Assembly: GCA_001695595.3 (NCBI GenBank)
Contig: MBPM02000015.1
Location: 620,001-684,000 of the forward strand
DNA: 64,000 bases
Origin: Plasmopara viticola
Lineage: Eukaryota; Oomycota; Peronosporomycetes; Peronosporales; Peronosporaceae
Reading direction: 5' to 3'
The notes under the pieces: model-generated
What the model was told of the DNA's origin: nothing
The model's input: only the letters and a program-made list of their open reading frames with translations
Databases searched by the model: none
In this document: in pieces, positions 50,100 through 59,744 of the stretch
Layout of the letters: each line of letters starts with the position of its first letter
Position numbering within the stretch: position 1 is the stretch's first letter
Position numbers and translations under genes: made by a program

Positions 50100-50869
50100 T
50101 AAGCGCGAATTAGTGTCCATCTCATTGAGGTTTTCAACGACCTTACGGATAGCCTGCGGTGGGATAAGTCTCTTTGGACACTTGTTCTATAGCTTATACT
50201 CGTGTGACAGCGGTGCAGCTTGTACGAGTCGTCCAGCGATAATAGCTTCTCCGCTGAGCGGTCATCCCGCGAGTCTTGATCCTGCGGTACGTACGAGTTG
50301 CTTGATCGTGGTACTTTGTCTCGAGCCTACCAGTAGCTTGGACACGTCTACTACAGCATGCACAAGGAATACACTAATACAATTCGTCCAGCTCTTTGCG
50401 GTCCTGGATCGATTGCCAATGCTTCACATTCACGCCATTTGGCTGGAATGTTACCACGGCTCACTCGATGCTTACTGATTGTTAGATTTGTTGAAATTTG
50501 TAACGAGATCGCGCACGTCAAACATATTTGGCAACGAGTAGATGCAAACGATTTGCATTCTTTCTCATAGAGCTCACACATGCAAGCGCATACCCACCGT
50601 CGAAACTCATCCCGCACGAGCCACAAATAGCCTCACGACACGACCGTCGAAAAGCTAGTGTCGAATCTGGTTCATTCTTGTTTCTAAAGACACTAGTGTT
50701 GCACACTCATTTTGGATCACAGGATACATCAGTTCGTATGGCTCCTCATTCTTCTCCGGTCTATTATTTGAGTTGCTACAGGCCTCAGATCCGAGCTGTG
50801 CACCAGTACAGTCGGTGGACGTAGATGTAAAGTTCTCCATCTCTCGAAAGCAATACTCCTTAGCATCAT
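50100..50869 (-). pseudogene. SDHB: Decayed succinate dehydrogenase iron-sulfur subunit (SDHB)
   Basis: Reading down the minus strand, SDHB signatures occur in the correct order but in changing frames. First comes an Arg-rich, transit-peptide-like start at the ATG at 50869 (MLRSIAFERWRTLHLR). Then PEKNEEPYELMYPV; then [23 protein letters not shown] and YALAC, the [2Fe-2S] ligands; then [13 protein letters not shown]; then QDRKELDELY, a stop and CIPCACC (remnant of the CILCACC site); then DSRDDRSAEKLLSLDDSYKLHRCHT; and last CPKRLIPPQAIRKVVENLNEM. I count at least five frame changes and three internal stops. Introns cannot explain them. The whole gene is represented, so it decayed in place or is an old full-length duplicate. 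It lies divergent from the COX14-like gene and upstream of PHB1. Confidence 0.9.
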
Positions 50870-50960
50870 GTTTTGGTGATAGATAATCGATGGTTGCATG
50901 TAATTATCAGTTATAAGAGGCTTAAAATTATTTGCTATCCTAATATAAACGAACAACATC
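50870..50960. promoter_or_regulatory. Short gap between divergent SDHB relic and COX14-like gene
   Basis: 91 bp separate the two start codons, so a shared bidirectional promoter is likely. It is AT-rich, with no clear TATA box. Confidence 0.4.
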
Positions 50961-51149
50961 ATGTCAAGCAAGAGCAAGGTTGCCGATATGTTGCATAAGA
51001 CGGTGACGGGCAGCCTCGCCCTGATTACGGCCTTCGCGCTCGTGGATGTGACGCGTGGGTTTAGTGTACTGGTGAGACGCAACATTGACCGACGAAACGC
51101 GCACGCGGAGCAGCAGCAGGACCGAAATGCTGATACTGGCAAGGAGTGA
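50961..51149 (+). CDS. COX14-like mitochondrial microprotein
   Basis: 62 aa, ATG to TGA, single exon. Layout: a short N-terminal helix (KVADMLHKT), one hydrophobic segment at about residues 16-34 (TGSLALITAFALVDV), then a basic helix (LVRRNIDRRNAHAEQQQ). This fits COX14-type cytochrome c oxidase assembly factors, which are 55-75 aa with K-x-A-D near the start, one membrane span and a basic Arg-rich tail. COX14 sits in the mitochondrial inner membrane and holds newly made COX1. Similarity is by pattern only, since such small proteins diverge fast; another single-span mitochondrial microprotein is possible. It is divergent from the SDHB relic and convergent with the 969-aa gene, whose stop is 88 bp away. 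Confidence 0.55.
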   Translation: MSSKSKVADMLHKTVTGSLALITAFALVDVTRGFSVLVRRNIDRRNAHAEQQQDRNADTGKE

Positions 51150-51237
51150 AGCAATTGAAGCCTCGAATAGTAAAGAGACCTCTTGAACGGGCCTATGCAG
51201 GCGTTTTAACGACACTATCAAAACCACCTGAGCTATA

Positions 51238-54200
51238 CTATAGCGTTCGTACCGCGTATTCTCTCTTCACATGGCGCGCCGCCTTGGCCACGCCAGCGAC
51301 AGCTTTTTCCACGAGCTCCCCAGCTTTTGCGTACAGCATCTCCGCGGGTGTGCGTTCCAGCAGCAAGTGCAGCTCTAATGCGCGTTTCTTCTTCAGTGCG
51401 ACCGTTTGCTGCTGCACCGGCGTCACTTTCGGTCGTTCGTCCTGTAGCTGCAGCTCTCGCATAGGCACTTGCTCCTCACAGTCAAGCTGCTGTTGCCGAA
51501 CTTGGCGCTTGAGCAAAGCGACGCCTTTTTTGCATAGCACTCGTTGTATTGCATACGCCAACGCGCAGTGGTCTGGCAAAGAACATTGGAGATGATTGAC
51601 GTCTTCCTGCCACTTTAAAAGCTGTGCCGTGCTGCGTATCGCATCAGGAGTTCGCAACACGTTGGCCAAAGTATTGAACCCCTCCAGCTTGGAGCTCACG
51701 AATGCCAACTGCTTTAACGTCACTTTGTACGCTTTTACGATCAATGGCCACTTGATCCGAAGGAACGGAGGCGAGAAAAGGTCGACACTCGACGCTAAGG
51801 TCGACACGCCAAGGTCTTTTCTTCTCCATTCACCATCCTCCCAACGCTCGACCCTTTGCTCAATGTCGTGAGCTTGGCAACCTTGCTCAGGTCCTTGTTC
51901 GTCAACGTCTTGGGCAAGGTTGAGCACAATGCCGTAGTTGCAGTCATCTTGCTCCAAAACACCCATCCTACTGCCTACATGCACCACAAGCTTTCGTGTA
52001 ATGCCCCGTTGAAGGCAATACACGGGATATGGCAAAGCACGTGCCCCATTGTTCGCCTCCCACGTCGTCTCTTCAAACATCATCTCGTTAAACGCCACAG
52101 CGACAGAGTCTCTCAACTCTTGTACCAGCAACAGCGTCACATTCGACTTTGCAGCATCCACCAAGCGTCCACCTTTGCAAATCTTCCACTCTTCCAGCCA
52201 CTGCACAAACTGCCACAATGTGCCCAGCCGCGCCTCTGCTTCGTGAGGCGACCGGAAATCGCTCGTGCTTTCGCGTATACAGTTGAAAGATGCCAACGCC
52301 CGTTGAATCTTCTTCGAGACGACCGACACATCTTCGTTCCGACGCTGCTTTTTCAATGCAAGCTCGGCCCTTTTTGCTTCTTCGTGGGCAAGTCGCAACA
52401 AGAGCTCGCGCTCTTCCCGTTGCTCTGCGGCGACAATGGCATAGTTCGATTGCGTAAAGGCGTGCATGGCTTGAATATGCGCTCGAAGTTGTGCTTGCAA
52501 AGGATCCAGCTCCACGTCCTTGGGTACCAAGCACGTCGCAAAGACGATTCGACTCCACTGCGGTAACGCTTCATTATCTCTATTGTCTGCCGGTCGCACT
52601 AATAAGCTAGAATCCGCAGCTTCCAGTGGCTTGATGTCAAAATTGTGTCGCACGTAGCGCCAAATCAACTGCGGAGTGGTTTCCAGATGCAAACTTGCGA
52701 CTGCAAACAGCAAAAACTCGCCGTTCGCGTGATTATCGCCATCATGATCAACACGATCGCTACGTGTCGTCTTTTGCAAGTTGAAATCTTCAAGAAGAAG
52801 CTCTCCATTGACGACTCCCAACCTTGTGTCCGTAGCAGACGCAATGTGCTCGTCAAAATAAAAAAGACCGCGTGTGGTGGGGAGCAAGAGATGCCACGAT
52901 TGATGCAGGGGATCGCTTTTCGCACGGTAGAGCTCATACAAGCGCGATACTGAAGTTTGAGCCTTTACAGTCAAGGATAGCAGCTAAAGTGCAAGGAGGA
53001 AGTCACTTCCACGCTAATACACAGGCGACATTAGATGTAAACGACGTACCTGGCCAATCGGTAAGCTTTTTACGTGAAGCGTGATAAAAGTCCTCGAGCT
53101 GCTAAAGCCACGATAAAAATGTCAGTCTGTGTATTCAGCTCAGAAGCCAAGGCAAGTACTTACAGCGTTTGGTCCTCGTGAATCGCTTGAGAATCGAAAA
53201 GAAGAGTCAAGTCCCGATTACTTGCATCCTTCTGACCCTCGTCTTGTAGCAACCTGGTAGCTAAATGAGACAAAGGAAGCTGAGGTAGCAACGGCGGCAT
53301 GATCATTTTCTTGTGCAAAGCTTTCTGTCGAGCGCATTTTCTCTTCTCTTTCGTGGTCGCCGGCCATTGCGTAGCTTGAATCTCACCAGGCTCCTTGCTC
53401 GAGATCGGAAAGCTTCCGGAATATCTTGCCGTGATAGCGGATTCCTTACATGTTGGGTATGTGGACGATGCCCTCGAATCGTCATAGCCAAGACCAGTAC
53501 CATCCATCGAATGACCAACAAGCATTGTCGCGTCCAAGCATCGCTTGCTACCGTGTTGACAAAGCTCCGTAGTATTTAAAGAGTCCAAGCGAGAAGCAAG
53601 TCGATCCTCTGCATCAGACTTGTCAGTATCATTATCATCTCGATTGATGACAATAATATCAAGCGGAACTTTGACAAAGCTTGTGAAAAAGAAGACGGGG
53701 GAGATATGCCTACTGTCGTCATGTTTCGCCATTGCATAGCCATAACATGCCGGATGAAGATATTCGGCTTCAGCCGAAACCTTCGTCTTTCTAAGAAGCC
53801 CCAGCTGCTGAGACCGTAGAGCTTGTGTCGGAGGACAAAGTGCGTACGAATACGAGACAAACACAGGGGAGCTCGTTGTGACCTTTTGCGCTGCGGCATC
53901 AAACAAGTAACCTGCAGCAGCAGGATGAGACCGGTGGGGTTCCACAACATCGCGCTCTAACCGTCGAAGCACCAACTCTTCTTGGCATCTTTGCTGCTGA
54001 GGCCACATTAAACTCGCCTCTCTTTCCTGCGCAAACCGTTTCGCTTGTTCAGATTGCTCCTTGCTCCCGCGTTTGCGACGCTGGGACTGCTCTTTCATGC
54101 GCAATCGATCGCGTTCTTTTCTCTCTAAGGCTGTGAGCTTGTTCGGTCTCTTCGTTGCCACTACTAGTGGCAAAGCAGCTGGAGTTGACACCACTGATCG

Positions 54201-54275
54201 TCGTTGCGTATCCCGCAGCATTGAGGCCACTCCCATGGTTTCAAACCTGCTCGCGAGCGTCCCCACCTGTGCCAT
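51238..54275 (-). CDS. Unrecognised 969-aa protein, three exons
   Basis: Two long open frames, usually separable as two genes, join in phase. Exon 1 is 53164-54275 and exon 2 only 52 nt (53050-53101). Exon 3 is 51238-52983. The introns are 62 nt (GTAAGT donor overlapping an apparent stop, TTTAG acceptor) and 66 nt (GTACGT donor, TTTAG acceptor). The long downstream frame has no ATG near its 5' end, which supports the joined model. I recognise no family. Residues about 45-115 are a highly charged helix (ERKERDRLRMKEQSQRR). Around residue 560-600 another helical stretch (EQREERELLLRLAHEEAKRAELALKKQRR) suggests a coiled coil, and the C-terminal 120 residues are Gln/Leu/Lys-rich helices. No signal peptide or membrane span is visible. 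It is probably cytosolic or structural. Confidence 0.8.
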
Positions 54276-54389
54276 CTACTCACAACGAGCCCCCCAAAGT
54301 GAAAAGAATTCAAGAGTGTCTCCATTGATAGGCATAATTAGGATCAGAACTAAATATAAATGCTACACACACCCTTCCCCGATCTCGCA

Positions 54390-56706
54390 TCAAATCTCCC
54401 ACGGCGAAATGACAAACTCGTCGTACACGTCGCCATTCTTATTGAGCACGAATTGAATGCGCATGTCTTCTGGACTTGAGGCAATGCGGAGGTAGCCATA
54501 GTCGTTCACGTGGCGAAGACTCCAATGGCCGTATTTCGATGAAAAATCCTGCGTCCCCAGTGGAAAGCCAGAGGAGCCCACGACGATATGCACCGTGCCC
54601 TTGCCATCATCAACGCACTCTTTACGATAGAGCGGGCAGCTACGCTCGTAAGCGTGTTCGTGACCCACCTAGATGAACGGCATCGATTCCTCTCAGTGCA
54701 CATTCTACCCACAACACGAGATCGTCGTTGCGTACCATCATTAAATTCACTCGATGCTCATAGATCAAATCTTCAACTTCCTCCTGAAACTTGTTAGAAA
54801 CTACCTGGTCGGACTCGATATTCATTTGGGTCGTATACTAAAAGTCGAGACAACAACACGTGAGATCTCAATTGCGAGACGACCGTGCACAATCTACGCG
54901 CACTACCATCATGCGATGAGCTGTCAGCACTACCCAAGGAGTGACGTTGCGATCAACGTGCTGCAAATCGTGCTGCAGCCATTCGTATTGCTGTGATCCT
55001 CGCGTCCAATTGTGCTCGGTCGACATTTGAATGACATGAATGCCACCATAATTGAACGAATACCAGTAAATCCAATTTCCTGTCTTTGGGGCTACAGAGA
55101 CCGCAAACGAAGTAAACAAGTGTCGTACAAGCCACAAAGGTAGCAAATGTTTATCCTTACCATGCCAACGATGGTGCATCGGTACTCCACACTCTCCTGC
55201 CGAATCACAACCATAATTACCCCACGATGGATTGAAGCCACCTCCATACGGCAGCATGCCGCCGCTCAAGTCATGCTCTCCACCTCGGTCATAATCGTAC
55301 TCATCTACAAGAAAAGAACATCCCATGATATTACCATGACCACATAACTGCAAGCAAAAGCCACTTACGATTTCCAATGCTCACCATGTACGGCCTTAAA
55401 TTCCAATAATCACAAACGAGCACAATTAGAAACCAAAATGTGCCAATAGACTATCTTATTGCACGTACAGCCTTGTCGCGTATGGCTCAATTACATGAAA
55501 GAAATGATCCCAAATGTATCCAACTGATCGCGCATAGCTACACGAACAACAATGAGCATGAGCAAGACTTGTAAATGGTGTTCTCTTCACACCAAGCAAA
55601 GGCAGTACCTGACGTCACCAAAATGCAGCAGAAACGAATCGTAGTCTCCATTAATCACATCCGCAAACACTCTTTCAGCAGTTGAAGCGGAACCAGGCCC
55701 GACGTACGCCCCCATATCGGCATATGCAATGAACTTTGCGTACTTTGAACTCCTCGGAGGCCTCGATTTGAATCGGCGCACGTGGCTCCACACCCGCTCC
55801 TCTTCGTGACCGTATTGGTAGTAGTAATACGTATCGGGCTTCAAATCCGACATGATTACCGTGTGGAAATAACCAGGGTCGCGAAAGGATTGCTGCCCGA
55901 GAATGTTGGCCGGAGCGTGGCACCTACAGCATCACAATTAGGATTAAAACCCACCACCAGCACATCAGCAATCGAACTCACAAGTCATGAGCGCCGTAGG
56001 TCGTCGTCGTTCCAACTGCACTGAAGTTAAGAGACTGTGGATTGTCGCCATACTTCACTTTTGGTGTCTTGGACGAGCCCGAATTGAACATGATTGCCAT
56101 AGCTGACTCACTATCCGTGAGACTCAAGTGGCCATGCTTTGGCGTCTCAAATCGCTCCTTCATGCCCGCCTCTACCTTGGCAATCGGCTTAAACTTGTCC
56201 ATCATTTCATCGTAATTAAAGTACACGGCCGTATAATTGCATCGCAACATGTAGAGATCCGAAAAGCGGACGGAATGGTCGTTCGCATCGGTCTCGACCA
56301 CGTCTTTCTTCATGAGATAATCGTCGTGTCCCGTTGTTGGACCACAACTCAGTGTCACGTAATCGCGATTGGTCAAACTCGAGGCTGCTTTGCCTTCCCA
56401 CGAGACGACGAGGTCACAGCCATCTTCAATCAATCGAGGGTACGTCGTCAGTCTAAACTTCTCTTCGTCTTCATCGAGCGTTGTAAATGTATTGTCGATA
56501 AAAATAGCAGTCTTTTGCATCCGAGGCAGCAAGACCCTGTCGCGCTCTGACACTATCACGAGCATGCCAACGATTGCAATGCCACACAGTGCAATCCCAG
56601 CAAGGTAACTCATGCGCTTCCTTGCATGTTGATGCGTTACGGTCGGCTCAATAGCCCCCTCATTCTCCGCTAGAAGCAAATACTTGGCTCCGCGATCCCG
56701 AATCAT
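54390..56706 (-). CDS. Membrane-anchored purple acid phosphatase, eight exons
   Basis: Exons: 55982-56706, 55609-55923, 55469-55537, 55369-55394, 55161-55304, 54907-55091, 54736-54837, 54390-54668; all joins keep phase and give 614 aa. The fourth exon is only 26 nt and supplies PYMVSIGN, completing GNHEYDYD across its 3' junction. The intron 55092-55160 (69 nt, GTAAGG donor, TGTAG acceptor) has no in-frame stop; removing it restores HHRWHAPKTGNWIYWYSF. A short cytosolic lead and one hydrophobic span (about residues 33-53) predict a type II membrane protein. Motifs in order: YADMGAY (Asp 310), GDVSYARS (343), GNHE (376), VVLTAHRMMY (His about 484) and GHEHAYER (523). It should be a two-metal phosphatase facing the lumen or outside. 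It lies 114 bp downstream-adjacent to the 969-aa gene on the same strand. Confidence 0.92.
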
Positions 56707-56890
56707 TTCGCGTTGAAAAAAAAATAGTAGAAATAAAAGAAGGTTACGCTTTGGTTTGACGTACCCTCAAGATACCGTTTTTTCAAACCTAGCCCTCGGT
56801 AGGGGTATGAAATTTACAAATTTCAGCATTTCATGACCTTGGCCCAAACCAGTCGTTTGGCCTGCAAAAGTGTAAGAGAAGACGTCGACG
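56707..56890. promoter_or_regulatory. Divergent promoter between the phosphatase gene and eIF3L
   Basis: 184 bp between two start codons. It contains an 18-bp perfect palindrome, TGAAATTT-AC-AAATTTCA, at 56808-56825, 65 bp before the eIF3L start. No TATA box. Whether the palindrome is regulatory is unknown. Confidence 0.45.
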
Positions 56891-58363
56891 ATGGGGGACC
56901 GCCGTGATGATAAGCCCGCGGACTTTTTGTTGCCCGAGACAGTCAAGGGATGGTTCTCTCAAATGTACACGCACTTGATCTCGGGCAACGTTGCGGAGAT
57001 GGCGCGGCTCTATGACCGTGAGTTCCACAATCTTACCAACAATTACTTCAAGCAGACCTCATGGCCTGAACCGAGCGCCATTGAATCGCTCGTGGACGAC
57101 GATCCAACCTTTTTACTCCTGTACAAGCAGATTTACTTTCGTCACCTCTTTTCGCGTCTGCAACCCGGCATGGACATGAAGGTAGCGTCGTGGGCAACGT
57201 ACGTGGCCATTTTTGACGGGGTCCTGGACGCTACGCTCGATCTCGAAACGCTTCCGTCCCAGTGGGTGTTTGATATCGTCAATGAGTTTGTGTACCAGTA
57301 CCAGTCGTATTGTCAGTTTCGGGCGAAAGTGGCCGCGAAAGGCGAGCAGGAAATTGCCTCGTATATGGAGAACCTCTTTATCTGGGACACGAGCAAAGTG
57401 TTTGGCTATCTGCACGCTCTAGTGCGTCATTCCAAGATTGTAGAGATTCTCAAAGAGGAAGAGGGGGCTCAGGCCCCGTCTGAAGTTGTCAAGGAACTGG
57501 GATACTTTAGTCTCATCACGCTGGCCCGTGCTCACGTCCTGTTTGGAGATTACTACACGTCGCTAAAGCTGCTTGAGCCCATTGATTTATTTAACAAGAG
57601 CTCGCGAGGAGAAGCCAAGACCACGGCACAGATTTTTGAAAAGTCTCCGGGCTGCCACGTCTCTGTCTTTTACCACATGGGGTTTGCTCAGCTCATGCTC
57701 GAGGACTTTGCGGCCGCCGTCCGCTCATTCTCGACCATTATTCTGCAAGTGAATCGCAATCGCAACTACTACTCGCGTTTTGCCGACTACGAGCAGCTGC
57801 ACAAGCTCATGGAAAAAGCAATGGCTTTACTCGACATTGCCCTCTTCTTGTGCCCTGGCCAGCGTGTGAACGACCAGATCCACTCGCTGATTCGCGAGAA
57901 GTACGGCGACAAGCAGAGCAAGCTTCTGAAGGGAGACATCTCGGCCCTCACTGAGCTGTTTGGCTTCTCTTGCCCCAAGTTTATCTTGCCCGCTGTGGCT
58001 GTGGAAGGTGAAGTTCCAGTCAATCGCAGTATTGAGGCTTCCCAGCGGCAGCACAAGGCCTTTAGCGACTTGGTCACCCGTCAGCATCATATTCCAGCTG
58101 TGCGCTCATACATTAAGTTGTACCGCTCGATCGACCTGGAAAAGCTTGCTGCTTTTCGGGGTGTAGACGTGGAGCTGGCACGCGCTGAATTGATGGCCTT
58201 GAAGGTGAGCGGCTCGCGGCTGAAATTAGACGTGCACTTCTTTCTCAACAACAATCTGGTTTTGATTGATGAAGAGGCGAGCAGCCAGCGCACGGGCGAG
58301 TTCTTTATCAGCCACATTCACAAGTTTGCACGCATTGTTGACGAGTGCGCGGTCAGCCAGTAG
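56891..58363 (+). CDS. EIF3L: Translation initiation factor eIF3 subunit L
   Basis: Single exon, 490 aa, starting at the first ATG of the frame. The family pattern is clear along the length: LTNNYFKQTSWPEPSAIESLV, FLLLYKQIYFRHLFSRL, QWVFDIVNEFVYQYQSYCQFR, LGYFSLITLARAHVLFGDYY, YHMGFAQLMLEDFAAAVRSF, IREKYGDKQSKLLKGD and FSCPKF. A PCI-type helical and winged-helix C-terminus ends in FISHIHKF. eIF3L is a non-core subunit of eIF3, which binds the 40S ribosome and recruits mRNA. It is shorter than human eIF3L (564 aa), mainly through the missing N-terminal Tyr/Asp-rich lead. It is divergent from the phosphatase gene (184 bp) and convergent with LCMT1 (317 bp). Confidence 0.96.
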   Translation: MGDRRDDKPADFLLPETVKGWFSQMYTHLISGNVAEMARLYDREFHNLTNNYFKQTSWPEPSAIESLVDDDPTFLLLYKQIYFRHLFSRLQPGMDMKVASWATYVAIFDGVLDATLDLETLPSQWVFDIVNEFVYQYQSYCQFRAKVAAKGEQEIASYMENLFIWDTSKVFGYLHALVRHSKIVEILKEEEGAQAPSEVVKELGYFSLITLARAHVLFGDYYTSLKLLEPIDLFNKSSRGEAKTTAQIFEKSPGCHVSVFYHMGFAQLMLEDFAAAVRSFSTIILQVNRNRNYYSRFADYEQLHKLMEKAMALLDIALFLCPGQRVNDQIHSLIREKYGDKQSKLLKGDISALTELFGFSCPKFILPAVAVEGEVPVNRSIEASQRQHKAFSDLVTRQHHIPAVRSYIKLYRSIDLEKLAAFRGVDVELARAELMALKVSGSRLKLDVHFFLNNNLVLIDEEASSQRTGEFFISHIHKFARIVDECAVSQ

Positions 58364-58680
58364 GTGGCTCATATATTGAGCTTGCATTGCATGGAAAGAA
58401 ATGCTTTCTTTCGTGCTTTGGTTGTACTTCAACGGTTGGCGAAAGGACTGGAAAAGGAAGAGGAGGAGACGTAGGGAATGAAGGTTGTGGTCGATTGGTG
58501 CCGTCATCGAGTCAAGTAGTTGATCAACTTGCATGCGAAGAGGCCACGTGCGTGCAGATTGAGTCGTGGGCGGATAGTAGGGGGAATTGGTAGGGAGCAC
58601 AGTAAGCTTAAATGCCTTCATCTATCACTCTGCTGTACAAGTTTTACGTGTTGACCCGATGGTGAGCTACATAATCTGCG
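58364..58680. other. Short intergenic stretch between convergent genes
   Basis: Holds the 3' ends of eIF3L and LCMT1 transcripts. Nothing else seen. Confidence 0.6.
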
Positions 58681-59744
58681 TTATGTTTTGTCTTTGCCGA
58701 GTGACAAGGCGCGAGCGCTTAAACTCGACGCCTTCTTACTAGCAACGACAATGCAGTAGTGCGCCTGCAGCATATGAAACTCTTCCAACTCGTCAAAAAT
58801 CTCCAGTCTCTCGCGTCTATGAATACACAACGACAACGTTACTGACAATACGTTGGCAAGCACCAATTGCAGGGTTCGTACTCAAGGCGTTCAGATGGGT
58901 CCAGGTAATGATAGTAGATCTTGTTCATATCCCAGCACTGGGCCACTTCGTACTTGTTGGTAGTAAACCGGGCAATTTGTGCCTCGACCGTTGGAAAGTC
59001 GTGGATACTCAGTAATTCGCATCCCCGCGCGTGAATGTTTGCCATCATCACTTTTCCAAACGCATCGTCTGGTAAGATTTGTTCGTACAAGGCAAAGCTC
59101 ACATCGTCAAAGTAGGACGCCGCCCAGACCACCAACTGCGTGGAATACTTTGCTTGCATGTAAATGAGCACGCACTCGGACACAAAGAGCGTTGGGATGC
59201 TAGGACGGAGGCCGGCCGTTTCCAATTTCGCTCTCGTAGCGTCCAGATCTCGTAAATCACAGGGAAGGAGGTGGTACCCGGGCACGTTAAGCTCAGTGTA
59301 CCCCGACGATACTGCAGCCATAAAGTCCTTTGGTGTGTTGAGTTTCAAAAGGTCATGCAGCGGCTTCCGGCGCTTGATAATGCTTGCTTTCTGCATGGTC
59401 ACGTCAGGAAAATCGAGCTCAAAGTACTCGCAATTGACGAGTACCCCACTGCTTTGTAAACGGAAAAATATCGTGTCAAGTCCTGCGCCCAGAATCACCA
59501 CCTGCTTTCTCTGCTGCTCCGTACCGAGGAACTTGCGCACTAATGTCTCGATGGCAGCCACACGCGCGTAATAACCGCGATTTATGATTGGCATGCGGCG
59601 CGACGGCGCCTTCACAAAGAACTGCGCATAAGCGTCCGAGTAATATCCCAACTGACAAGCCGAAAGCTTGCATTGCGACGCATCCGATGCCGTCTCGCGC
59701 ACAGCGCCGTCGTGCCCGGCGTCGCTGATAGTAGATCGTGCCAT
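58681..59744 (-). CDS. LCMT1: Leucine carboxyl methyltransferase 1 (PP2A methyltransferase)
   Basis: Two exons, 58882-59744 and 58681-58816, with a 65-nt intron (GTACGA donor, TTCATAG acceptor); the product is 332 aa, as in humans (334). Without splicing the frame would end 14 codons later in a sequence unlike the family; splicing restores ERERLEIFDELEEFHMLQAHYCIVVA, the conserved C-terminal strand. Exon 1 has INRGYYARV, the SAM-binding VVILGAGLDTIFFRL, YFELDFPDV, LPCDLRDLD, and TLFVSECVLIYM. The enzyme methylates the C-terminal leucine carboxylate of the PP2A catalytic subunit and so steers holoenzyme assembly in the cytosol. It is convergent with eIF3L. Confidence 0.96.

Noticed and set aside
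50351..50626. 91-codon Cys-containing minus-strand frame
   Set aside because: It is an out-of-frame reading of the decayed SDHB.
52975..53160. The two long minus-strand frames as separate adjacent genes
   Set aside because: The apparent stop is within a GTAAGT donor and the second frame has no ATG near its 5' end; splicing in phase explains both.
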